From an uncultured Butyricicoccus sp. (GTDB taxonomy: Bacteria; Bacillota; Clostridia; Oscillospirales; Butyricicoccaceae), in NCBI GenBank assembly GCA_947575935.1, contig CANPPM010000176.1, positions 1 through 6,052 on the forward strand: a DNA stretch of 6,052 nt, given 5' to 3'. The position numbers were made by a program, and so were the translations under genes. The notes below the pieces were generated by a model. It did not search any database and was not told the DNA's origin. It saw only the letters and a program-made list of their open reading frames with translations. Every line of letters starts with the position of its first letter. The first letter of the stretch is position 1. Positions 1 through 5,575 of the stretch are shown here, piece by piece.

Positions 1-1
1 A

Positions 2-742
2 CGCTGGAACAAGCAATTGGTTTTGGACACAGACAATAGGCATATGTGTGACCTCAGAAGTGAGTTTCAGAGGGCTCCGGATTATGCAGGATCAAGAATT
101 CACCCCCAAAAATTCAAGGGAAAGTTTCAGAAAGAATTTGGGAAGTGGTTTGAATCAGATGCAAAGTGGGATAAGGTTCTCGATGGTGCGCAGGCATATT
201 GTTCCGTTGGTTCCGCAACAAAAGATACAGATCGTTATATCATTGCGACGCCGGGAAAGATTATCAGGATGAATCAAAAAGATAATTTTCTTCGGATGAT
301 GTTCGGTCTGGCGATTTGTGGAAACAATGAACAGCGGTCAGTTGTAATCATTTATGGGGTAGGGACAAGCAACGGAAAATCTACGCTTCTGAAAGCAGGC
401 ACGGATACGCTTGGTGATTATGCAGTTGTTACCCAAGGTGTTGCAATCGATGAGACGCGTGAGGGAAACGGGGCGACACCGGATACCATTGCCACCAAGG
501 GAAAGCGTATGGTTTGTGTGCATGAAATAAATCAAGGAGTGTGCCTGGATGCTGGAAAAATCAAACAAATTGCCAGCGAAGATCATATGTCGGGCCGTGA
601 GGTCTTTCAGGGCGCGGAAAATGTTGTTCTGCAGTGTGTGCTGTTTATGGATTGTAAAGCGCTCCCTCTTTTGTTGCCTTTTTTGCTGCGAAGGCAGTTT
701 AAGGGGGGCGTTGCCGTCTGCTTATGCTGGGGGCAAGTTTGA
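2..742 (+). pseudogene. Truncated phage/plasmid P4-family primase-helicase (SF3 helicase remnant)
   Basis: The reading frame is open from base 2, so the true start may lie off the left edge; the first start codon inside the window is TTG at 17 (residue 1 below). Residues about 91-217 resemble the SF3 helicase domain of P4-type phage primases, which unwind DNA at a phage or plasmid origin. Visible are a Walker A loop, YGVGTSNGKST (113-123), and a Walker B-like strand, RMVCVHE (164-170). A degenerate motif C, FMDCKALP (210-217), has Lys where the family usually has the sensor Asn (as in FINTNHLP). Homology stops near residue 219 (about base 672). The last 20 or so residues look like random read-through, and the arginine-finger and C-terminal parts are missing. 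Residues 1-90 I do not recognise. Two sampled 60-base stretches are 48% and 38% GC, against 63% at 3661-3720, which fits foreign origin. Most likely a non-functional prophage or integrated-element scar. Confidence 0.7.
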
Positions 743-1139
743 TCGGGAGATACGCCGGAGGCCGCGCAAAAGGGGCGAGCGGAAAGCGGGAGCGTCAGTT
801 GCTCGGGGCGTTTGGGGAAGGGCGGAGAAAGCCGTCTCGTGATGAACGGCTAACCATATATATGTAAGTCGTGAAAATGTAAAAAAATGCCTTTCGACAG
901 TGCTTTTATAACTTCCCGGCGGTGCGGGGGTTGTGGAAATACCGAAAGGAATATCGGGGCATACTGGAATGATCTGCTCTTTGGATAGAGCGAGATATGG
1001 TGCAGGGCATAACACCACCGCTCTTTTCACATGCGGATGGGTGGGCAGACGCTCTGAAGGGTGGTATCGTGGGTCGGACAATATCTGTCAGTATGATGCC
1101 TGGGTTTTGGCGCAGACTATACGAAAAAGAGGTGGCGGT
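743..1139. other. Gene-free stretch between the primase scar and the TSUP pair
   Basis: I see no supportable gene here. Open frames exist on both strands, but they lack recognisable domains and good ribosome binding sites; one is only a GTG-started in-frame extension of the following TSUP gene. Visible dyads are AGCCGT / ACGGCT (830-835 and 846-851, 10-base loop, no T tract), GCTCT / AGAGC (977-981 and 988-992) and GACA-atatc-TGTC (1077-1089), which is operator-sized. I found no -35/-10 pair with proper spacing, so the promoter of the TSUP genes is not assigned. The left part may be the decayed continuation of the mobile element. Confidence 0.5.
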
Positions 1140-1520
1140 ATGGCGTATCGACGTAAGAAAAGCAAATATCAGGGACGGCTGCTCGTTACCGGCGCCCTTG
1201 CCGGTTTGGCAAATGGCTTTTTTGGCGCAGGTGGGGGGTTGTTTTTGGTGCCGTTGCTGACCGGCTGGGCTAAGCTGGAGCAGCGTCGCGCGTTTGCAAC
1301 ATCAGTTGCGGTGATTTTGCCGATTTCACTGGTTTCAGTATGGGTTTATTTGCAGAAGGGGGAGATTGAGGTGTGGAGGAATCTCCCTTATCTGGTGGGA
1401 GGCGCGATGGGCGGGGTCATTGCGGGCAAAGTCTTCGACAGGGTGGACATGGTTTGGCTGCGGCGGATCTTTGGCGTGCTGATCTTGTATGGTGGAGTAC
1501 GGGCGCTGTTTTTGCTGTAA
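1140..1520 (+). CDS. Half-length TauE/SafE (TSUP) family membrane permease, subunit 1
   Basis: Predicted 126-residue inner-membrane protein of the TSUP (TauE/SafE) family, whose members move anions such as sulfite, sulfoacetate or other organosulfur compounds; the substrate here cannot be told. A basic N-terminus (about residues 1-13) is followed by a glycine-rich hydrophobic segment with the GAGGG signature (29-33). Further hydrophobic segments lie at about 52-71, 80-99 and 108-125, so about four membrane spans. Classical family members have about 250 residues and two such halves; this is one half, but it ends cleanly with a stop rather than by decay. The start is ATG 1140, preceded by AGAGGTGG (1128-1135). 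A GTG-started in-frame extension to 933 is rejected because it adds polar, family-unlike residues. The partner half follows after 32 bases, implying co-transcription and probably a heterodimer. Confidence 0.88.
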   Translation: MAYRRKKSKYQGRLLVTGALAGLANGFFGAGGGLFLVPLLTGWAKLEQRRAFATSVAVILPISLVSVWVYLQKGEIEVWRNLPYLVGGAMGGVIAGKVFDRVDMVWLRRIFGVLILYGGVRALFLL

Positions 1521-1552
1521 ACGGCACAGGCAGCGTCGTAAGGAGGAACAAT

Positions 1553-1945
1553 ATGGTACTTGCGTGGATGGTGGGTCTTGCGACCGGTATCCTTTCCGGC
1601 TTTGGTGTAGGCGGCGGATCCCTGCTAATGCTGTATCTGACCCTGTTTGCAGATGTTCAGCAATATGCAGCGGGCGGGATCAACCTATTGTATTTTATTG
1701 CGTGCGCTCCGGCGGCGCTGTGGTCGCATGTGAGAAACGGCCTGATTGAAAAGCAGGCCGTTTTATGGTGTACGCTTGCTGGGATTCCTTCTTCCGTCGC
1801 GGCGGCATTTTTTGCAGCGCGGATGGATGTCAGTCTGCTGCGGCGAGGGTTTGGGCTGCTGCTGCTGTATATTGGGATACGAGAACTGCGTGCGGGCCGC
1901 CGGTCCGGGGATGAAAAGCGCCCCAAACTTTCCCATACCGTTTGA
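1553..1945 (+). CDS. Half-length TauE/SafE (TSUP) family membrane permease, subunit 2
   Basis: Predicted 130-residue membrane protein, the second half-size TSUP protein in tandem. The N-terminal hydrophobic segment carries GVGGG (residues 18-22), equivalent to GAGGG in the upstream protein. A family-typical stretch follows, GGINLLYFIACAPAALW (41-57), then segments at about 68-88 and 96-112. The C-terminal tail is short, basic and cytoplasmic-looking (about 113-130). The start is ATG 1553, with a perfect AGGAGG at 1541-1546 and a 6-base spacer. The frame is open upstream to 1373, but that part overlaps the first TSUP gene out of frame and is not coding. Both halves keep the glycine signature and strong start signals, so I read them as two expressed subunits rather than one frameshifted gene. 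The substrate is unknown; sulfur-containing anions are the family default. Confidence 0.88.
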   Translation: MVLAWMVGLATGILSGFGVGGGSLLMLYLTLFADVQQYAAGGINLLYFIACAPAALWSHVRNGLIEKQAVLWCTLAGIPSSVAAAFFAARMDVSLLRRGFGLLLLYIGIRELRAGRRSGDEKRPKLSHTV

Positions 1946-1950
1946 AATAA

Positions 1951-1967
1951 GGATTTAAAATCCATTT
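1951..1967 (+). terminator. Possible weak terminator after the TSUP pair
   Basis: Five bases after the stop codon of the second TSUP gene lies a near-perfect palindrome, GGATTTAAAATCC (1951-1963), followed by ATTTT. The stem is A+T-rich with only two G-C pairs at each base and a short loop, so termination would be weak. It could equally be an operator-like dyad. Confidence 0.3.
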
Positions 1968-1976
1968 TACGTGAAA

Positions 1977-2065
1977 GAACCTGACCCGATAGGGTGGATA
2001 CTGCTGCACGTCGTAGGGCGTCCTCGCATGAAGCGTTTTTGCGAGAAGTTGATTCCCATCCTTTT
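1977..2065 (+). other. Paired, leader-like region with a THI-box-like fragment
   Basis: AGGGTGG (1991-1997) can pair with CCATCCT (2056-2062, one G-U) and encloses a hairpin CTCGCA / TGCGAG (2023-2028 and 2040-2045), followed by TTTT at 2062-2065. At its left edge GAACCTGA (1977-1984) and CGTAGGG (2012-2018) recall the 3' half of the TPP riboswitch (THI box). The spacing is 27 bases instead of about 15, and no CTGAGA half is seen upstream, so a working riboswitch is not supported. Confidence 0.25.
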
Positions 2066-2091
2066 CCGCCAAGAGCGCCAGGGAGGTCTGT

Positions 2092-2172
2092 ATGAAGAAA
2101 CAGGGATTATATTATAGGGGAAGCTTGGGGAGGAAGGGGCGGTCACAGAAAGAATGCAGTATCAGTGTTTGA
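2092..2172 (+). CDS. Possible 26-residue small ORF with a good ribosome binding site
   Basis: ATG 2092 is preceded by AGGGAGG (2080-2086) with a 5-base spacer, a stronger start signal than that of the large GH13 gene downstream. The frame encodes 26 basic, polar residues beginning MKKQGLYYRG and stops at TGA 2170-2172. There is no signal peptide, membrane segment or recognised domain. It could be a genuine small protein, a leader peptide, or the surviving start of a gene whose remainder was lost. It may also be chance; no homology can be tested here. Confidence 0.25.
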   Translation: MKKQGLYYRGSLGRKGRSQKECSISV

Positions 2173-2192
2173 TCAGCCCATGGGGGCAATAC

Positions 2193-2412
2193 ATTGATTT
2201 TTAGTAGGAAGGAATCAATCGTTTCCGGTGTAAAATGAGCAATATCCTACGGAAACCGTCTGTAGCGGCGTCCATCAAAACGGAATCAAAACGATGGCAG
2301 ATCCATTTTGGGAAAGTTCGTTCCCCTCTCCGGCGATCCGATCTATCCTTTGACGCCGCCGCCTTGCCATAATTAGGATCCCCCTTTGCGCATTCGCAGC
2401 AGGAGAGGGGGA
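2193..2412. other. Dense inverted-repeat region, candidate structured RNA
   Basis: Consecutive and nested perfect stems are visible: ATTGATT / AATCAAT (2193-2199, 2213-2219); GTTTCCG / CGGAAAC (2221-2227, 2250-2256); and GCGGCGTC / GACGCCGC (2265-2272, 2352-2359). The last encloses AGATC / GATCT (2299-2303, 2340-2344) and then GGGAA / TTCCC (2310-2314, 2321-2325). A further stem TCCCCCT / AGGGGGA (2379-2385, 2406-2412) contains TGCG-CATT-CGCA (2387-2398). No open frame here is convincing on either strand. It matches no RNA family I can name, and I see no clear promoter, so the strand is unassigned. If it is transcribed rightward, the terminator-like hairpin at 2511-2535 would end it. Confidence 0.35.
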
Positions 2413-2484
2413 CGCTTTGCAATCTATACTATGCCGCGCTGTCTCAGAAAATTCGATTTGTGAAGATAATTTTATGCGAAAATA

Positions 2485-2513
2485 TTTAAACGTTCCGTTC
2501 TTTGTGATATAAT
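2485..2513 (+). promoter_or_regulatory. Possible distal promoter (TTTAAA-17-TATAAT, extended -10)
   Basis: A consensus -10, TATAAT (2508-2513), with an extended TGA just before it, lies 17 bases after TTTAAA (2485-2490), which matches TTGACA at four of six positions. It would begin RNA near 2520. However, the -10 shares bases with the left arm of a terminator-like hairpin, so its role is uncertain. Confidence 0.4.
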
Positions 2514-2535
2514 AGCCGTACATGGCTGTTTTTTT
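2511..2535 (+). terminator. Probable intrinsic terminator upstream of the GH13 promoter
   Basis: Bases 2511-2518 pair with 2523-2530 to form an 8-pair stem with two G-U pairs around AGCC / GGCT and a 4-base loop (TACA), followed by TTTTT (2531-2535). The shape fits rho-independent termination of rightward RNA from upstream, insulating the GH13 gene. The stem holds only three G-C pairs, so strength is moderate. Confidence 0.45.
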
Positions 2536-2600
2536 ATGCTTTTTTATACATTGTGGCAGTAGCAAAATATGGGGAAAAACTTTCTTTTCGGCTATTGCTG

Positions 2601-2609
2601 TGTTATAAT
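2601..2609 (+). promoter_or_regulatory. Probable promoter of the GH13 gene (extended -10 TGTTATAAT)
   Basis: A perfect TATAAT (2604-2609) with the extended TGn motif (2601-2603) sits 44 bases before the GH13 start codon. No good -35 is seen at the usual distance (TTTCTT at 2581-2586), which extended -10 promoters tolerate. RNA would begin near 2616, giving a leader of about 38 bases. I see no clear catabolite-repression (cre) site next to it. Confidence 0.6.
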
Positions 2610-2653
2610 GAAATATATTGTCTGCAAATTTGAACGGGGGTTATCCGTAATTT

Positions 2654-4546
2654 ATGAAATTAAGCTATTATTCTTCTCGTGACGAGGCGTGTAAGTCTCC
2701 TTTTGGCGCGGTAAAGGCCGGGCAGGAGGTGCGGTTTGCGATTTATCCGGCGCGCCATGTCGGCGTGATCGACGCGCGCCTCTGGGTGCGGCGGGACGGT
2801 GAAGAAGCCGCCGCTTATCCGATGAAATGGAGCGGTTACGACGGTGCAACCGACCTTTACACGATCGTATATACGCCGGAGGAACCCGGGCTTTACTGGT
2901 ATTATTTTACCGTCAAATCCAAGGCGGGGGAACGTTTTATTAGCCGCGGATACGGAGGGGAAGGGGAGCCGGACAGCGTTCTGCACAGCCCCTTCCAAAT
3001 GACGGTGTATGACGGCAGTTATCCGATCGCGGGTTGGTTTGGCGAAGGCATTACCTATAATATTTTTCCAGATCGTTTTGCACGGACAGAGGCGCCGCCC
3101 AAAGAGGGGTGGCGCAGCCCGCGCGTGATTCACGACAACTGGGAGGACATGCCGGTCTATTGGCCGAATGAACAGGGAGAGATCCTGAACAATGATTTTT
3201 TTGGCGGCAGCCTGCGGGGGGTGATTTCCCGGCTGGATTATTTGCAGAGCCTGTCAGTGCGTACGCTTTATTTCAATCCGATGTTTGAGGCGTATTCCAA
3301 TCATCGCTATGATACAGGGGATTATAAGCGGATTGACCCGATGATAGGCAATGAGGAGGATTTCCAGCTGCTGTGCAGGGAGGCGGCAAAGCGTGGGATG
3401 CGTGTGATCCTGGATGGCGTATTCAGCCATACCGGATATGACAGCCGTTATTTTAATGCACGGGGCAATTACGATGAGCTGGGGGCGCATCAATCCCAGG
3501 ATTCCCCGTATTATGAGTGGTTCAATTTTTCGAAGTGGCCGGACCATTACAGCTCTTGGTGGGGGATTTATACGCTGCCGGAAACCAATGAAATGAATGA
3601 AAAGTATCTTGAGTACATTGTCGAGGGGGAGGATTCTGTAATACGGCGGTGGCTGCGGCTGGGGGCGTCTGGCTGGCGGTTAGACGTGGCCGACGAGTTG
3701 CCGGATGAGTTCATTGAACGGTTGGCGGCAGCTGCGCGCAAGGAAAAGCCGGATGCCCTGATTGTGGGCGAGGTCTGGGAGGATGCGTCAAATAAGGTCA
3801 GTTATTCCCGGCGCAGGCGTTATTTTCAGGGGGGCGAACTGGATTCGGTGATGAATTATCCGTTGCGAGACGGGATTCTGGCCTTTCTGAACGGCGACGG
3901 CGCGGAGAATTTTGCGGAGAAAATGGAATGCCTGCGCGAAAATTATCCTCGTGAGGTATTTTATAATTTAATGAATATCATCGGCACGCATGATACTGCC
4001 AGGGCCATCACGGTTCTTGGCAGCAACGCGCTGTGGGATGCGGATAAACATACGCAAGCGAATGCTGTGTTGGAGGGCGAGGCGCGGGAGCGGGCCAAGC
4101 GTCGGCTGAAAATGGCGGCAGTCATCCAATTCTGTATGCCTGGCTCGCCAACGATCTATTACGGCGACGAGGCCGGGATGCAGGGATATGGGGATCCGCT
4201 GAACCGGCGTACCTTTCCCTGGGGGCATGAAGATCAGGAACTGCTCGATTTTTACCGGACGTTGTGCGCTGCGCGCGATCAGAGCGAAGTACTCCGTAAG
4301 GGGGAGCTGCAGTTTCTGACGGCGGAAGGCGGGCATCTGGTGTTTGCGCGTTCCTTAGGCGGGCGGCAGATGATTGTGGCGGTAAACCGTGACGAGCAGG
4401 AGTACCATTTCCGCATCCCGCAGGTATATGCGGTTGATGTGCTGACCGGCAGCCCTTATTGGGAAGAGCTGAGCAAGGGCGCGTATATTGATATGCAGCC
4501 GGAAAGCGTGCTGCTGCTGCGCTGCGGCGGCGATCTGAGCGAATAG
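2654..4546 (+). CDS. Cytoplasmic GH13 alpha-glycosidase (neopullulanase/cyclomaltodextrinase-like)
   Basis: A 630-residue enzyme of glycoside hydrolase family 13, cleaving alpha-glucosidic bonds in maltodextrins, pullulan-type oligosaccharides or cyclodextrins taken up by the cell. It has no signal peptide, so it should be cytoplasmic. An N-terminal beta-sandwich module (about 1-118, CBM34/E-set type, with SPFGAV at 15-20) precedes the catalytic barrel (about 130-540) and a C-terminal beta domain (about 545-625). Conserved regions are intact: NHRYDTGDY (216-224); region I DGVFSHTG (254-261), with Ser for the classical Asn; region V LPETN (308-312); region II GWRLDVADE with Arg342 and nucleophile Asp344; acid/base Glu373 in GEVW; HD with Asp447; and YGDEAGM (503-509). 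Exact subfamily (GH13_20 or GH13_39-like) and substrate remain open. ATG 2654 is forced by an in-frame stop at 2648-2650. The only ribosome-site candidate is the G tract 2636-2640, 13 bases away. The Nudix gene follows after 46 bases. Confidence 0.95.
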   Translation: MKLSYYSSRDEACKSPFGAVKAGQEVRFAIYPARHVGVIDARLWVRRDGEEAAAYPMKWSGYDGATDLYTIVYTPEEPGLYWYYFTVKSKAGERFISRGYGGEGEPDSVLHSPFQMTVYDGSYPIAGWFGEGITYNIFPDRFARTEAPPKEGWRSPRVIHDNWEDMPVYWPNEQGEILNNDFFGGSLRGVISRLDYLQSLSVRTLYFNPMFEAYSNHRYDTGDYKRIDPMIGNEEDFQLLCREAAKRGMRVILDGVFSHTGYDSRYFNARGNYDELGAHQSQDSPYYEWFNFSKWPDHYSSWWGIYTLPETNEMNEKYLEYIVEGEDSVIRRWLRLGASGWRLDVADELPDEFIERLAAAARKEKPDALIVGEVWEDASNKVSYSRRRRYFQGGELDSVMNYPLRDGILAFLNGDGAENFAEKMECLRENYPREVFYNLMNIIGTHDTARAITVLGSNALWDADKHTQANAVLEGEARERAKRRLKMAAVIQFCMPGSPTIYYGDEAGMQGYGDPLNRRTFPWGHEDQELLDFYRTLCAARDQSEVLRKGELQFLTAEGGHLVFARSLGGRQMIVAVNRDEQEYHFRIPQVYAVDVLTGSPYWEELSKGAYIDMQPESVLLLRCGGDLSE

Positions 4547-4592
4547 TACCGGTCCTGCACGCCGGGGGAGCTCTGAATAGGAGGAAGCATCA

Positions 4593-5150
4593 ATGGATTT
4601 TACGGAAAAAACACAGACACGGCAATACCACTTGGAAGGGAAAAGTATGAAATGCCGGACGGATCCCGCGCTGCTGCCCGACGGTACGGAGTGTTACCGT
4701 GAGGTGTGTGAGCATCTTGGCGGCGTGGGGGTTCTGCCTGTTACGCGGGAGGGGAATATTATCCTGGTCCGGCAGTTCCGGTACCCGTTTGGCAAGACGA
4801 TTTTGGAGATCCCGGCGGGCAAGCTGGATCATGGGCCGGGGGAGGATCCTTCGGGCTGTGCCGTGCGCGAGCTGAAGGAGGAGACCGGATATTCGGCGGG
4901 GCGGATGGTCGCGATGGGGGAGAGCTATCCTTCACCGGGCTTTTTGACGGAGGTGCTGCATACCTATTGCGCCCTGGATCTGACGCCGGGGGAATCGGAG
5001 CCGGACGAGGGCGAGTTTGTCGAGGTGGTTTCCCTTCCGATTCGTGAGGTAGAGCGGCGGATCGCGGCAGGCGAGCTGCGCGACGGCAAAACGATCATCG
5101 CGATGTACCGCGCCCGCCTGCTGGGGCTGCTGGACGGATTTGATCATTGA
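4593..5150 (+). CDS. nudF: Nudix hydrolase, ADP-ribose pyrophosphatase (NudF-like)
   Basis: A 185-residue soluble Nudix hydrolase predicted to split ADP-ribose into AMP and ribose 5-phosphate, clearing a reactive by-product of NAD turnover. The length equals that of Bacillus subtilis NudF as I recall it. QFRYPF (61-66) and EIPAGK (72-77) precede the Nudix box, whose catalytic core is E84 followed by RELKEETG (92-99); E93, E96 and E97 are the expected metal ligands. YPSPGFLTE (112-120) is the segment typical of ADP-ribose-specific members. Oddity: between G76 and E84 there are seven residues instead of the canonical five, a two-residue insertion (HG or GP) in the loop that opens the box. The start is ATG 4593 with AGGAGG at 4579-4584 and an 8-base spacer. 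With 46 bases after the GH13 stop and no terminator there, co-transcription with it is likely. Confidence 0.92.
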   Translation: MDFTEKTQTRQYHLEGKSMKCRTDPALLPDGTECYREVCEHLGGVGVLPVTREGNIILVRQFRYPFGKTILEIPAGKLDHGPGEDPSGCAVRELKEETGYSAGRMVAMGESYPSPGFLTEVLHTYCALDLTPGESEPDEGEFVEVVSLPIREVERRIAAGELRDGKTIIAMYRARLLGLLDGFDH

Positions 5151-5575
5151 CGGCCTGCCCGGATGGGCGGCAGTTGTGCGCGGGCGCTGCTTTGCGAAAG
5201 GCGTGTGAACCTTGTAGCCGTGTGGCGGCGTTTTTGCCGCTGTGCTGAAAAACTGTTTGAAAATTGTCAAAATACCGCCGCAAGGCAGCTTTTTTCGCCC
5301 AAGCATCGTCGGTTTCCCTTGCGATCTGTCAGGGTTTTTACGGAAATTGTCTTGCCTGGCAGAAAAAGGCGCTTGTCCGGTAATCTGCTGGTGGCAAAAC
5401 AGACGCTGGGGATTTCCCTGGCTGCGAAAAAAGTTCGCTGCCAGGCATATTGTTAGGGATCGGACACACGCTAAGAAACGGGGATGCTGCAGCGGACCGG
5501 CAGGCGTATGCGGAGGCGGCGTCTTGGATGGAAAACCGGCTGGTATGGAAGAGCGGAGCAAAGGAGTAGATTCCA
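5151..5575. other. Long gene-free leader/intergenic region before the response regulator
   Basis: No gene is supported in these 425 bases. Frames of about 97 and 121 codons on + (from 5163 and 5242) and one of about 214 on - (5576 to 4932) have no recognisable domain; two of them run into neighbouring genes. A GCCC / GGGC hairpin (5157-5168) follows the Nudix stop, and GGCGGC / GCCGC (5224-5240) has its T tract in the loop, so neither is a standard terminator. TTTGA-N6-TCAAA (5256-5271) is an operator-sized dyad. No -35/-10 pair with good spacing was found for the response regulator. The main content is the fold at 5284-5447, listed separately. Confidence 0.6.
5284..5447. other. Long inverted-repeat fold with two alternative pairings
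   Basis: GGCAGC then TTTTTTCGC (5284-5298) is fully complementary to GCGAAAAAA and GCTGCC (5424-5432, 5437-5442), 15 pairs broken only by a 4-base bulge (GTTC). Nested inside are GTCAGGG / CCCTGGC (5328-5334, 5416-5422, one G-U), GTCT / AGAC (5349-5352, 5401-5404), TGCC / GGCA (5353-5356, 5393-5396) and GCAG / CTGC (5359-5362, 5385-5388). The right arm can instead form a local hairpin: 5417-5422 with 5440-5445, a T-T mismatch, then 5424-5428 with 5434-5438, loop AAAAG. It could be an RNA switch in the response-regulator leader, a small RNA, or a repetitive palindromic element. I recognise no known family. Confidence 0.4.

Noticed and set aside
933..1139. GTG-started N-terminal extension of the first TSUP gene
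   Set aside because: The added 69 residues are polar and family-unlike, while ATG 1140 has a proper AGAGGTGG ribosome site and begins just before the first membrane span.
1850..2065. A functional TPP riboswitch
   Set aside because: Only two short blocks of the 3' half are seen, 27 rather than about 15 bases apart, with no CTGAGA half upstream and no thiamine gene downstream.
2201..2565. Reverse-strand open frames of 73 and 96 codons between the TSUP and GH13 genes
   Set aside because: They overlap each other in different frames, have no domain or good start signals, and pass through the hairpin-rich region; non-coding is the simpler reading.
5151..5245. Intrinsic terminator after the Nudix gene
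   Set aside because: The GCCC / GGGC and GGCGGC / GCCGC hairpins lack a following T run; in the second one the T tract is in the loop.
191..5454. 13-base direct repeat CAGGCATATTGTT at 191-203 and 5442-5454, considered as attachment sites
   Set aside because: A shared 13-mer in a 6-kb window is close to chance expectation. One copy lies inside the primase reading frame and the other in an unrelated leader; there is no integrase or tRNA.
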